A stretch of DNA of 64,000 nucleotides from Tricholoma matsutake (GCA_026075535.2 AP026546.1:5394001-5458000), one strand, 5' to 3'; counted from the stretch's first letter, positions 46,079 through 57,819 are shown. The notes: generated from the letters alone by a model not told the origin. Made by a program: numbers and translations.

Positions 46079-46489
46079 TTAATAAATATGTAATATAAAG
46101 TCCATTTAAAGCACTTAGGATTAGTTCACTTATTTAAAGCAGATCTTAACCTCTCTCACAAGAGCTCAAAAAAAAATTGTTGAGCCCTCGCATCTTCGCA
46201 ATGGAGTAGATAACTAATATAGATTTGAAAAAAAAACCCCATGCAAATGTGAGGGGGAGAATTAATTATACTATTTAATTATACTATTTTAAATTCTACA
46301 AAAAAAACCCACCCCCCTGCGAAATGGGGGGGAGGGGGTGGTGGTGTGTCGCGTTGGCTGTCTCGTCAGCCCTGTCCCGTCGTTTCCCCTCCCTCTCGTC
46401 TCCATTGTGTCTTGCCTCCCTCACCTTGCCTCCCCCGTGGCTTCCCTCCCCTCCCTCGTCTCCCCTCCCTCATCGTTCCACCCACCGTC

Positions 46490-46850
46490 CACCCCACGAG
46501 CAGTTGCTCACGAGGCTGGTGGTGGGTGGTGCATCGTATGTTGGTGGCAGTGTTTGTCCATTGTCTCCCCTTCTGGTCATTGTTTCCCTTTCCCCTTGTC
46601 GTTTCGTCACCCTTGTCGTTCATCCCTCTCGTCGTCTGCACCCATGAAACACCCTATGGGCAGCGGCTCATAGGCGTGTCATTTGGTGCTGTTGTTGTCC
46701 CTCCACGCTGTTCCCATGTTCTCACACCCCATATACACCCTGCAAGCAGTCGCTCATGGCAGTGATGGGGGGTGCTGGATGTCATTGGTGTCGTGGGGGG
46801 TCCATGCACTCACAATCCATTCTACGAGCAGCAGCTCATAGGCATGGGGT
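46490..46850 (-). repeat. Four palindromic motifs in TIR element 2
   Basis: Semi-palindromes such as CCACGAGCAGTTGCTCACG occur near 46495, 46652, 46744 and 46826. Spacers are GT/TC-rich. The central GT on the plus strand gives them the same polarity as those in element 1. Confidence 0.75.
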
Positions 46851-47409
46851 GGGTGTGGTGTCAGTTCGTCAGTGACGTGGCTCGAGGGGAGGGGTCGGGT
46901 GGTGCTTACCAGGCAGGTATTCCCCTTCTGGGGTCTCCTGGTGTTGCTCCCCATGCTCCTGACCATGATCGATACCCTCACATCCCATTTTGATGGGGAG
47001 GAGGGGGGTTGCCAGGGGTGTCATTGGGTGTGGGTTTGGCTCGCGTCAGTCCATCGTTACTCATGTAGATTAGAACCTAGACACAAAAAAAATGAATTAG
47101 TTAGTTTACAACAGTAAAAAACGAATGAAAAAAAAACTTACTATGGCCCAAATGACGATTGCATCGTTTGGGCATTGTTCAGCATTGAAACCAGTCATTT
47201 CCGGTCTTGGGGGCTCGTCTAGAGATGGGGTGAAGTGGGAGTGGTGGGAGTTGCTGGGTTGAGGTGGTTGAGGTGGGGGGGATGGAGGTGGCGTGCTTGT
47301 CATCGTTGGTGGTCGTGGTGGGAGTTGATGAGCTGGCAGGTGTGATGACCCGGCTATGTGCTTTGTCATCACACCTGCGGGAATGGTATGTAGTGTAGTA
47401 TGATCACTT

Positions 47410-47500
47410 ACCTGTAATGATTGTTTAGCCTAATGGTATTGTTGTCGGTTTACACTTACATAATCTTCTGTAGTCAAGTGTTCAATTCTCGTCTGTGCAT
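47410..47500 (+). other. tRNA-like sequence, right end of TIR element 2
   Basis: A-box-like TTAGCCTAATGGTATTG near 47424 and B-box-like GTGTTCAATTCTCG near 47478. The upstream CTTACCTGTAATGAT matches the equivalent place in element 1. Confidence 0.6.
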
Positions 47501-47751
47501 TTAATTTTTCATACTATATTACTAAGCAAGGCTGCTTTCATTCCTATCAGAATCCTATGTTGTCTGATGTCTTAGCATAACTTTGGACTAGTCCTATGTG
47601 ATTTCTATGATTGGAAATTCTTAGGAAATTCCGATAGTCCGATCGGACTCTGATCGGACTACATTGGACTGGACTAGGACTAAATGTGCCATTTCATGTC
47701 AATTTGGCTGGTGAAAATGACATCGGAATATGGGGGGGAGTGTAAAGACCT

Positions 47752-48475
47752 CCATTGTAGAACCAAGTTTGTGAAGACTTTGGCTTTTTTCACCTCATCA
47801 ATTATTTCTGAGATCAAGGGTAGGGGGTACGCATTCTTCACTGTCCACTCATCCATATACCTATAATCTGTACACATCCTCTTTCTCTGATCTTTCTTTG
47901 GCACAAAAAATATTGGTGATGTTGCAAGGATTTTGAAGGTCATATGTATCCCTTGCATAATTGCTCATTTAGGAATGAATCAACTTCTTCTTGTTCCTTC
48001 AGAGATAATGGATACACCTTCAACTTCTTTGGCACAAACCCTGGTTTCATCTTGATCACATGATCCCATGGCTTCTGCACCAGCATTCACTCAGACTCTT
48101 TCTGACAGATATTCATGATATTCTTTTGATACCCCACTGGCTTCTCCACCTTCACTGCATTTGTATGATTGTATCCCATGACTGTCCTCCACAAATTGCT
48201 CTAAATGTTTGCTTCTGCTCTTCTTTCTTGATCATGATTGGAACTTCCCCATTCAGCATTTCCTCATCCTCCACTTCCTCCATCATAACAGAATACTTCC
48301 TTGGACATTCTTTCTCCTTCTTTTCTTTCTTCTGCTTTTTCACCTTCTTAGTGTTGCCACAGCTCAAGCTGATGTTTTCCATAAAATGAACCATAACTTG
48401 GTAAATAAGATAGATAAAGTCACTAAAATAGTTGAGCATATGGACAGGCCCAAAAACCAGGGGGTCTTTTGCTAG
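47752..48475 (-). pseudogene. Gypsy RT N-terminal half and upstream linker
   Basis: Reads [19 protein letters not shown], then [20 protein letters not shown] and KVFTNLV, the start of the RT palm. Upstream, in other frames, are a [17 protein letters not shown] segment (48000) and a Lys/Glu-rich block (48300-48360). Several stops and frameshifts are present. Confidence 0.8.
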
Positions 48476-48532
48476 CCTTAGTTGATAGGATGATTCATTC
48501 CTGACTTATTTAAGAAACAAATTTCAACTCAG

Positions 48533-49216
48533 TGTTAAGAACTGATCCTAGAGTGCGCATCGGAATCCAATCAGACACTGCAGGTGATAATAGCAGGAGT
48601 TTGTTGGGTCGATGCGGATTCTGTGGGAGGGGAAATGGAAAGGACTTGGCTTCAGCTTGTAAGAAGCTGCACCCTTCACCTCATCTGGTGTCCTAATTTC
48701 AAGTCGAAGGTTTGGAGGTAGGAGCGGGAAAGTGCAGGTAAATGTGGGGAGGAGTATGGAGGGACTTAGGTTAAGTTCAGGTGAGGTTAGAACTTCAGAG
48801 GGAGACTAGAGGTCGAGTTGAATGGAGTTCAGACTCTTAGAGAACTGAGGTTGGAGTAGAATGAGGTTTAGATTGGCAGGATAAAGTCAAGTCTATGTCG
48901 ATATACGAACTGAGGTGAAACTAACTAAGCTTAAATACTGTAGTCTGGAATAAATGCAGAACAAGAACAAAGACTGCGGCAGTGTCTCGACTGCATAGAT
49001 AAATTATCTAGCAGGAGCTGCACAGGAATCTGTAGTCGTATTTGCAATAGAGACGGCAGCCATGGGTGCTGTACAAGGTGGCCTGGTGCACAGCAGTGTG
49101 GGCAGTGCAAGGCGGCCAGGAACGAAATCGGAAGGAGTAGACAAATGTCAGGTTTGATGTGTGGGAAAGAGTCGGACGGATGCGGGTTCCGATCGGGTGA
49201 GGAACAGTTCTTGACA
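48533..49216. mobile_element. Solo LTR of the Gypsy-A family
   Basis: Begins TGTTAAGAACTGATCC and ends AACAGTTCTTGACA; CTCAG flanks it at 48528-48532 and 49217-49221. It is 684 bp and aligns with the LTRs of Gypsy-A. It arose by LTR-LTR recombination of a full element inserted in Gypsy-B. Confidence 0.92.
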
Positions 49217-49225
49217 CTCAGTGAC

Positions 49226-49670
49226 TAAGGCAAGGCAGGGGTAGGGGTATACCCTTGTGTTTTTGGGCTAAGGATATGAGGGGTAAGGGTAGGGGTTTGG
49301 AAGTTCATACCCTTGCATGCTTATGTAAGAATATCATTTGATTTTTTCAGCTACAAAGACTCATATTCAAGGTTTTCATCAATTATGTTCAGATTTTGGA
49401 ATTGTCCAACATGATAATGGCTTTCATATGTTAATAAGAGGTATTAATATGTGATATTAATAGTAAATACAATAGTTATCAACACTTTTCAAATGAATTT
49501 TGCTCTAAATATGTTGATTTTGTGCCAAACCCTTGTACCCTTGACAAACCCTCCCATACCCTTGGCAACCCTTATATGTTCCCATACCCTTACCCCTAAG
49601 GGTAGGGTGTTCAGGGGTAGGGGTAAGGGTATGAAATTTGACACCCAGGGGTAACCCCTGCCTTGCCCTA
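49226..49670. mobile_element. hAT-type MITE 2
   Basis: TCAGTGAC is duplicated at 49218-49225 and 49671-49678. Ends are TAAGGCAAGGCAGGGGTA and, inverted, TACCCCTGCCTTGCCCTA. 445 bp, no ORF. Its left TSD overlaps the right TSD (CTCAG) of the solo LTR. Confidence 0.9.
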
Positions 49671-49749
49671 TCAGTGACATGGCTCAAAAAAAGAGCTGGT
49701 CAAATAAATTTGGAATGGCTGATTGTCTGAAATAACTTTGGCAGAGGAC

Positions 49750-50865
49750 TAGGGCACGGCATGGGTATGGGTATGGGTATGGGATTGCCATACCCATGAA
49801 AAACCATACCCATAGCTGCAGGTTTACGGGTATCACAGTGCTGAAATTCTGGTCAGGTGAGTGGTCATATGACTTTGTTGATTCACTCACAACAGTGACA
49901 ACACAATGCTAAATGATGATCATGACCACCACCACCACCATAGCACCCCCAACCACCACCATGAGCAACTGCTTGCGGGGTGGAAATGGGGAGCGAGAAT
50001 GACGAGCAAGCAACCACAATGGCCACAACATGGCCCACATGATGTGAATCATTGTTTGGGCCTATAGTAAGTTTTTTTGTGTTTCATTTCTTGTTTTTTG
50101 TAAACTAACTGATTATGTTTCTTCTTTTTCAGGTTCTAAACTACTGATAACAACAGATGACAACAGCTAATGACACACACCCAATGATGCCATGTCACCC
50201 GGGCCCAAACAACGTGATTGCATCATTTGGGCCCACAGTAAGTTTTTTTTTTGTTCATTTCTTTTTTCATAAACTAACTATTTTGTTTCTTTTGTTTCCT
50301 ACATTGGAATTCCCTTGGAACGAGGAGCTCACATGGAATGACCCCATGCCAATGCTGCCACATCACAATGGCACACCACCTGCCCCCAGCCTCACCAGCA
50401 ACTGCTCGTGGGGTGGATAGTGGGTGGAATGACAATGATGACCAGGAGGAGATGGCAATGCAAGACGGTGGCAATGCAGGACAACAACAATGACAATGAC
50501 AATGACAGCGAGGGCAGCAGGATGATGACAATGAGGGCAGGATGACAACAACAACAACAAGGGCAGGATGAGAAGGAGGACCCAAGGACCACCACCATGA
50601 TAGCACCCCCAACTGCTGCCACAAGCAACTGCTCATGGGGTGGAATCGGGGATCGAATGACGACTACAGGCAGCACCCCCCCCTCTCTCACTGCAAATGT
50701 GAGTGGGGGGCATATTCATATCAATACCCATGAATCACCATGGGTAACCCACAAAAACCTGCGGTAACACTGTACCCCTACCTGTGCATGGTGCAGGTAT
50801 GGTGTTCACGGGTATGGGTAGGGGTATAAGAAAATATACCTGAGGGTCACCTGTGCCATGCCCTA
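49750..50865. mobile_element. hAT-type MITE 3 carrying palindromic modules
   Basis: CAGAGGAC is duplicated at 49742-49749 and 50866-50873. Ends TAGGGCACGGCATGGGTATG and, inverted, a TGTGCCATGCCCTA terminus. Inside, in plus orientation, are three GAGCAACTGC-type motifs (49960, 50396, 50619), two GCCCA...TGGGC palindromes (50035-50060 and 50200-50222) each followed by GTAAGTTTTTTT, and one hairpin unit (50680-50715). 1116 bp. Confidence 0.88.
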
Positions 50866-50873
50866 CAGAGGAC

Positions 50874-51680
50874 CCATCAGGTTTTGGGGTTATCTATACA
50901 CTCAAATACTCAGGAGATTTTATGTATTTTATTCACCAAGTTATGGTTTACTTAAGAAAAACATTGGCCCGAGCTGAAACAACACTACACCTTCTTCACA
51001 TACATTCCTTATGACAACAAGTCATTTGTACTTTCCCAGTCTTTCAATCAATTCTGGGATTATGCTTGCATAACCACAGACATCCTATTATTAGATTGGT
51101 TTCCCGAGATCGCACACTTTGAATATGGCTCATTCCTGATGCCTCTGATACTTTAGTCCCATAGTCACCTCCTCCTTAATAGTTCCTCCACAATTTATCA
51201 TTCCATCAATATGATACACCATTATCAGTTGCAATAGCTTGCACATGCTAATACTGTTTCTGGTAATTAAGGACCAATTAATAAATAATCCTGTAGCACT
51301 GCTATTGAGCAATGCTTCCACATCAATTGCTGCATGTCCACTGTCTTCAATCCCTCAGTCAAGGTGATTTCAGGCTCTATTCATGCAGAGCAAATAAAGA
51401 ATTTAGGGGTTTTTGGAAATAGTGTTTGGTAATTTTCTTTGTCATGAGATTGGAGTCAGTTGTCTTCAGCATCAATTTCCTTTTCTGGTTTGCCCTGTGT
51501 TTTCTCAGATACTAGTACATTGTAATGATTCTGGGTCACCAATGGGGAAACTTTCACTGGGACTCTTCCACAAAATTATGCTGCCTGCCTTCCTTCTGCT
51601 TCACTTCCTCAATTGTAGCTTCCCTTTCTGCCTACAATATGGCCTAACTGCCCACAGTTAAAACATTTAAGTGGCTCATC
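50874..51680 (-). pseudogene. Gypsy-B protease and gag zinc knuckle
   Basis: Minus strand: CFNCGQLGHIVGRK near 51640-51662 is a CCHC knuckle that has lost its last Cys. The aspartic protease region reads DSGHAAIDVEALLNSSATGLFIN near 51280-51350; the active-site DSG/DTG has become NSS. YQRHQE and VCDLGK follow. It is a decayed pol N-terminus. Confidence 0.75.
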
Positions 51681-52930
51681 TAGGGTGTAGCATGGGTCAC
51701 ACTGTGGGTAACTTTTCACACACCGCACCTGCACTGGTCAACACTGCACCCATTCTAACACTGCAACCATGATGACAGGTTTTTACCATGGTCTGTCATG
51801 AAACACTGCAGGTATGACACCATGTATATACACTTTGCCTTGTATTTAGACATTCTACACTGTCAAACATCCTGTATTTGTATTATATAACCCCTGTACT
51901 AACTTAACTACATCTTGTATACAATATCTAAGCCAAACCTTAAGCTACAGACAATAAACCTTTTTATGGAGGGACTTTATGAAATTGTTTTTGAAAAAAA
52001 GACATCTCTGCCACTTGAGAAGAGTGATGGAGGGATTTGTTTATTTCATAATTCTATACAATACTAAAAAAAGCCAACACAGCATCTTGCTGCCAGTGAG
52101 ACAGGGGGAAAGGGGTAGGTCCTCCCCCTTCTTCATGGTGGTGTCTCTCCCCCCTCTTTGCGGTAGTGCCCCTGCCCCTCATGGACAGTGGTCAACCATC
52201 TGGTGGCCGTCCCCTTCCCTGTTGCCACCCCATGAGCAGTTGCTTGCAGCAGTGGATGGGGGGCTGCTGTGGTAGTGGTGGCAGTGGTGGTTTGTTGTCA
52301 TCATTCTTGTCTCCCTTGTCCCCCCTGTTGTTCTTGTCTTCCCTGTTGTTCTTGTCCCCACCCCTTGTTGCTCTCATCTCCACCTTGTCATTCTTGTCCC
52401 CCCTGTCATTCTCATCATCCTCCTCCTCATTCTTGCCCCCCCCTTCTTCATTCTTGTCTCCACCTCATCGTTCTTGTTCTCATCCCTGTCCTCCCCATTG
52501 TTCTCATCTCCACCTCATTGTTCTCATCCCCCTTGTTGTTCTCATTGCTGCTTCCTGTTGTCCTCTTTGTCCCCATCATCCCAGTGCTGTTGTCCTTCCC
52601 ATCATCCAGTTATTGTCGATGTTGTCCTCCCCATGGAACCATGATCCTTGTCCTCCTGTCCTCCCATTGTTCTCATCTGGTCATTGCTGTAAGGGGACTA
52701 GGGGGGACTTGGGGGGGTGCCCTGTGTGTTTCTCCTATTTTTTATGTTTGTCCTATATTTTTCCTCACTTCATTTCCTTCTATTCTTCATTTTCTATGGT
52801 TTTTCCTTATTTTATTACTAATTTCCCTTTCTATCACATTTGTGCATGTTGACAGTTTTATATTTAGAGGTGGAGCACCCCTTCTGACATCTACCCCTTG
52901 GTATGATGTCATTCGGCGGCCTTGATCTGC
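51681..52930. repeat. MITE-like start, simple repeats and one palindromic module
   Basis: TAGGGTGTAGCATGGGTC at 51681 resembles the end of the hAT MITEs, but I could not find the partner end. A motif CCATGAGCAGTTGCTTGCAG near 52228 is in minus polarity. 52290-52600 is a C/T-rich irregular repeat (TTCTTGTCCCC, CATTCTCATC words). No gene recognised; the open frames here are low complexity. Confidence 0.5.
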
Positions 52931-53287
52931 CTATCTCCACCTTTTCTATTTTTAGATTATTATTTGATTTTTGCAGTCTTCACATATACTGGGCATTGGC
53001 AAAGGGATCCTCAGAGTTTTCTCTTTGGATTTCCCTTTGTTAGGTGTGCCTCCAATCCCTGTAATATGTAGTATAATTTTAACTTCAGATTTCCCTTTGC
53101 TAGAGGCTGAGGTTGCCCTTATAGTAGAAAACTCTCTCCTAAGGCCTGAAATCACGAATGTGCTGCCCAAGATAGGCAGGTACAGAGTGAATGATGCTTC
53201 CCAAAGCTCCACAGACTCCCTACACACTGTTCCTGACAGTCCCACCTTTAGTGTGCTGCCATTTCACCAAACACACCCTCTAGCAAC

Positions 53288-54616
53288 ATGGACACATCAG
53301 AGCACCTCAACACGCTTGAAAGTGATGTTACCAGAATAGGCGCACAAATCAATTTGCTTAAATCTACAATTGAAAACTTTGTCAGAACCCTTCAGACTAA
53401 CTCTACGACCAATATTCCCCCCATTGCGACTCCAAGTGCACCCAACAATGATGTGCCACCTAATGTGCCCACTAAGAAGCATGCCCAGATCAAACTGTCT
53501 CCCCCCACTGAATTTAATGGCACATGTGTGCAGGGGCATGTGTTCCTTAATTCCTGTGAATTGTACATCAGTCTCCAGTCACATCAATTCATCGATGAGG
53601 CTGCAAAAATTTATTGGGCCTTCACATACATGAAATCTGAATGTGCCTATCTCTATGTGGACCATATTCTGCACCAAACTAAAGAGCTCAGTTCTCTACC
53701 TTTCTCCACTTGGGGTGACTTTTGAGCAGAGTTTGTATGCCACTTTTGTCCCCTCAACCTGCACCACTGAGCAGGGACATGGCTCGAGTCATCCTCTTAC
53801 CATCAGGCATGTTGATCCATGGACAATTATATTGACAAGTTTAAGGATTTGGTGGACATGGCAGGATATGGGAGTGGGCTACCAGTGGTGGTGAAGTTCT
53901 GATGGGGCCTTAATTGAGAAATTCAGGACCAGATTGCACAGATGTTGGAAGGGTGCCCAGTGGATGATGATATCTATGCCTGGTATGAAGCTGCTTCACT
54001 CTGTGATGAGAACCAACTCACAAATGCAGTGTTTAATGCTGCATTCCATGCTCCAACTGCCACTCATGTGCCCGACACATTCAATCAAACCCTTCCCTGC
54101 CATAACCCCATTCCTGTCCATCAGACTCCTGCACCAGCCCCAGCACCAATGGATGTTGATGTGGCCTGCAGCTGTGCATGTAGGTTGGATCTCTGCTACC
54201 CCTGTGGGGAAACTGGGCACAGGGCTGGAGCATGTCCCCATCATCAGGATATCTGCATGCTCACCCCCGAGGGGCAAGATGAACCTCTCCAAGACTTGTT
54301 GGCACTTGTAGATGTCGAGGAAGGTTGCAGAGGAGATCAAGTCAGAAGTTGTAGAGGAGCAGGATTTTTCTATTCACAGCGAGTGAATTGTACACCCTCA
54401 CTGCCTGTCCATAACCACTTTGAAGTTTTGTCAGTTGAATCCCTGGAGAATGAATCTAATTCCATGACTGTTCCCCTCTCTGACCCTTCGAGTTGGCTGA
54501 AGATGTACCTGCTCTTCCCATCTCTCCCTCTGCTCCACACCCCAAAAATAAATCATGGGAGCACAAATTACCATGCAAATACATTGTTGCATCCACTCCA
54601 TCTACACATTCCTTGA
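53288..54616 (+). pseudogene. Gypsy element C gag
   Basis: Starts MDTSEHLNTLESDVTRIGAQ (coiled coil), then KLSPPTEFNGT and the capsid-like LYISLQSHQFIDEAAKIYWA. After a TGA (53723-53725) and frameshifts it continues DNYIDKFKDLVDMAGY and QIAQMLEGCPVDDD, and has a CCHC knuckle CYPCGETGHRAGAC near 54196-54240. No pol follows before 54.65 kb. LTRs were not identified; a possible 5' leader lies at 52860-53287. Confidence 0.75.
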
Positions 54617-54649
54617 ACCTAGCAATCAAACTACAGACTACTGACACTT

Positions 54650-55430
54650 AGTGTATATCATGGGTATGGGAATACCCGCGGTATTCATGTGATGGTGTAC
54701 ACAGCTATGGGTATGGTATCTGAAAAATCAAACCTGTAGCACACTGCAACCTGTTGCACAGTGTTGCAGGTTTCAACAGGTTTTGGATTTGGCTTTATTT
54801 CCACTTCCAGATGATCCAATATTTAGCCTACATCACTGTGGACCTAGCACAATATGATTTTCAGCCATTTAAATTTGGAAATGTGAATTTCCTAACATAA
54901 ATGGCTGAATTCAGGGTGGATGAATTTGGGATGAATTTTCATCCCAAATATTTCAGCCATCCAAGGGATGGAGTTCCTATGTGTTACATTACAAAATATT
55001 CTTAACCTAATGGGATGAATTTTCATTTTACAAGCGGATGAAATACAGGGGATAATTTTAATCCAAGATGAGGGTATGGATTTGCAACCATCTTAATGTG
55101 TGAATTTTCATCAAACTTTTCAACAATTTATGGGATAGTGTTTCCTGCCACAAAGGTGTGAATAACAGGGTGTGTTTTCAGCCTGAAATAAAATACAAAT
55201 TTCATACTATTATGAGATGATTTTAGTAGGGAAATTTCTTTCATTAAATATTGATTTGACTGTTCCTTCCTCAGGTATTATTGTTATTGTTCTCAGTCAG
55301 AATGAGAGGATACTTTTCACACTTCAGGATTACAAGTGTTAAGAGAATTTTTTTCATCCCAAAAAAGGGGATTTTTCATTTGTGTTGTAATTGTTTTACT
55401 GACAAGTTATTTGCAGCCCACCCTCAACAC
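54650..55430. repeat. MITE-like end and AT-rich repeat block
   Basis: 54655-54720 has repeated GGGTATGG and ATACC words like the ends of MITE 3. 54800-55400 is AT-rich with recurring GATGAATTTTCATCCC and inverse words that reappear at 57240-57330, so the two stretches may be the arms of one element enclosing 55.4-57.1 kb. No gene. Confidence 0.45.
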
Positions 55431-57060
55431 ATCACATGATGAATATTGAACATCATGTCACATCAACATCAACCATAACCACCATGCTGCCATCTCACCT
55501 CACCACAACCACCACCATTGACGATGATGATGCTTCCCCCTCTCTCCTCTCTCTTCCCATGACCCCAATGCCATCAATGCTGACTCCCACAACAACAAAC
55601 ACAACACTGGCAACACCACCTGTGGCCACAAACGAGCCACCTCGCTCACAACATGGCCCAAACAATGTGAATCATTGTTTGGGCCATAGTAAGTTTTTTT
55701 CTTCTATAATTTGTGTTCATTTTACTAACTAAACTATTACTTTATGTTTAGGGAAAAAATGAGGCCTATGACACACAATGGGAACAATGGGAACAACAAA
55801 CAACAAACTGGAGGGGCGGAGATGGGTGACAATGACAATGATGGTGATGGTGATGGAAGACGGGATGGCAGTGGGAGGCCCATATAGTGGGACCCACCAG
55901 GTAAGTACACCACCCCCTCGTTTACCCACCATGTCACACTGACAACACCCCCACCTCCTTCCCCAGAGCTCAACAATGACATCCGAGAAACATCCGCCCC
56001 ATGCCCACGAGCGATTGCTCATGGGGTGGATCACGGGTGCTCACCACCAATGCCATCCATGCCCCACACCACACCGCTGTGGACAACATGGCACCCGCCC
56101 CCCTGCTTACGAGCAACTGCTCGTAGGGTGGGATCGCAGGTGCAGCCTGTCTACGATGACAGGGCGGGGAGGGGATGACACTGCCAGCACCAGCACCAGC
56201 AGGACAATTATGGGACACAGGGCAGGGGGGACGACACGACAATGGAGGGGGATGACACCCACCCCATGCCTATGAGCACCTGCTCGTAGGGTGGATTGTG
56301 GGCATCTACAGTGATGGAACAACAAGGGGGATGACATGAGAACAAGGGGGCACAACAATGACACCTGCAAATGAGCCCCACGACGACCAAAAGTTTTTTT
56401 CTTTTCTTTTTTTCTTATTCAATTGTACTAATAAACAATTCTACTTCATTTTCTAGGGAAAAACTCGACCAGCTATGCTGAAAATGAGCATGTAAGTTTT
56501 TTTCTTTTCTTTCTTTCTTATTCAATCATACTAACCATTATATTAACTGATTTTTTAGGGAAAAAACTTGAGGAATCACCCCAAAAACGGGCACCCACAC
56601 CCCAGGTGATGAACAAAGGAGGAAATGAGAGGGGTGGAGCGGGGAGGAGACGGCAACAGGAGGGGATGGCGCTTGGAGGCCCATATAGGGCAGGTACACA
56701 CCCCACCCCTCTGTTACCCACCGCCTCATGCTGATGACCCCCCACCTTCCCCAGGGCATGACAAACCAGCACCCACCACACATACACAAGCAACTGCTCA
56801 TGGGGTGGATCACAGGTGCATCCTCTGATGATGGGGACGAGGGTGACGACGAGTGCAACCCAGCACCCAGCACTACCACCAAGATGACCAGGCCACAGCA
56901 CCAGACCCCTCCACTATGAGCAACTGCTTGTAGGGAGTAAGGCTGGTGCATAGGAGGCGGAGATGACACGGCGAGGGGGACAGGGACCGGGACAACGACA
57001 ATGATGGGGACGTGATGGGACAACAGGCTGACAATGAGGCATCAGGGGTCTGGGGGATTT
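55431..57060 (+). other. Tandem array of intron-containing palindromic modules
   Basis: Plus-strand intron-like segments: 55689-55751 (GTAAGT, ACTAACTAA, TTTAG), 55901-55966 (GTAAGT...CCCCAG), 56493-56558 (GTAAGT, CTAAC, TTTTAG) and about 56694-56756 (GTACAC...CCCCAG); a weak one ends TTCTAG at 56457. Segments GGAGGCCCATATAG precede two of the donors, showing tandem duplication. Palindromes GCCCAAACAATG...CATTGTTTGGGC (55649-55684) and five GAGCAACTGC-type motifs (56010, 56108, 56272, 56788, 56917) are present. Could be a spliced non-coding transcript or a repetitive low-complexity protein; no family is recognised. Confidence 0.55.
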
Positions 57061-57674
57061 TTTTGCTTCTTTTGAGTAGATTTTGTATCTTAGTGGCTTG
57101 AAATTTACTCTGATACATTATGAAACTATTCTATCAATGGATGAAAAAACATTATTGGCAGGTTCTTTCATTCCTCTTAAACCCCTGGAAAGTTGATGAA
57201 ATTCAACCCAGGTAGAGGGGTGTTATGTATGCCCATATAAAGATGAAAACCATCCCATGGGATGAATTTGGTGTGGGATGAACTGGGGACAAAATGTGGG
57301 AGGTTTTCATCCCATTGATTCATCCCTTACAGGTAAGAAAAGGCATTCTTTTTCACTCCTCTTAGTGGTAGATTTTCATGCCAACTCCTGATGAAACTTA
57401 TTCCATTTTGGGGTTTATCAATACATGAAAACTATACCATAAATATATCATTTTACACTATCTAAGGGTATGAAATGTGGGATAGTTTTTCTACCCCTCA
57501 GGCCCCATAGTGCTAGTAGAGTATTTGCAAAGATATGAGGGATTTTGTGCTTGAGGTTGGGCCAAAGGTTGTTTTGCTCTATCTCAATAATTAGCCATTT
57601 ATTGAAAATTTGTATTCTGTATTACATATAGTAAATATACACACTCCCCAAAGTGTTAGTTGAATGACCCAATG
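57061..57674. repeat. AT-rich region with GGGATGAATT words
   Basis: Contains GGGATGAATTTGG, GGGATGAACTGG and TTTTCATCCCATTG words related to 54.9-55.1 kb. No ORF or RNA gene seen. Confidence 0.45.
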
Positions 57675-57819
57675 AGTACTTTACACTCCCCCACCTATTC
57701 CAGTTGGATTCTGGTGGAATTTTTTTTGTATATAGTTTTCCCTATGCAGCACAATTCTGGTCGGAATAAGGATCCAATTTACACCTGGAATCCCCAGAAT
57801 CTGACCGGACTCATCACAA

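Larger units (their letters stand above)
45721..47751. mobile_element. CTTTACACTCCC-family TIR element 2, inserted in Gypsy RT
   Basis: Left end AGTAAACTTTGCACTCCCCC, right end GGGGGAGTGTAAAGACCT. CCATTGTAG is repeated at 45712-45720 and 47752-47760 (9 bp; a tenth base also matches). Removing the element rejoins RT between [10 protein letters not shown] and WGYNNV-like sequence. It has the same design as element 1: subterminal TCCGAT/AGTCC words, outward tRNA-like ends, four palindromic motifs, a GCCCAAATGA...TCGTTTGGGC palindrome (47145-47173) and a minus-strand intron (GTAAGT near 47140, CTAACTAA branch, TCTAG near 47072). Confidence 0.82.
44650..51680 (-). mobile_element. Gypsy element B, internal gag-pol region, decayed
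   Basis: Minus strand order: zinc knuckle (near 51640-51662), protease (51130-51360), RT N-terminal half (47760-48060), RT C-terminal half (45216-45700) and RNase H (44664-44950). No integrase or LTR of its own is visible. Interrupted by TIR element 2, a solo LTR and two hAT MITEs. Confidence 0.78.

Noticed and set aside
49230..50860. GGGTATGGGTATGGG and similar words as internal telomeric repeats
   Set aside because: They are short, palindromically arranged at MITE ends and do not match the usual TTAGGG fungal repeat.
52166..52925. Two overlapping 220-codon Ser/Leu/Pro-rich ORFs
   Set aside because: Low-complexity C/T repeat with no family similarity; both frames are equally open.
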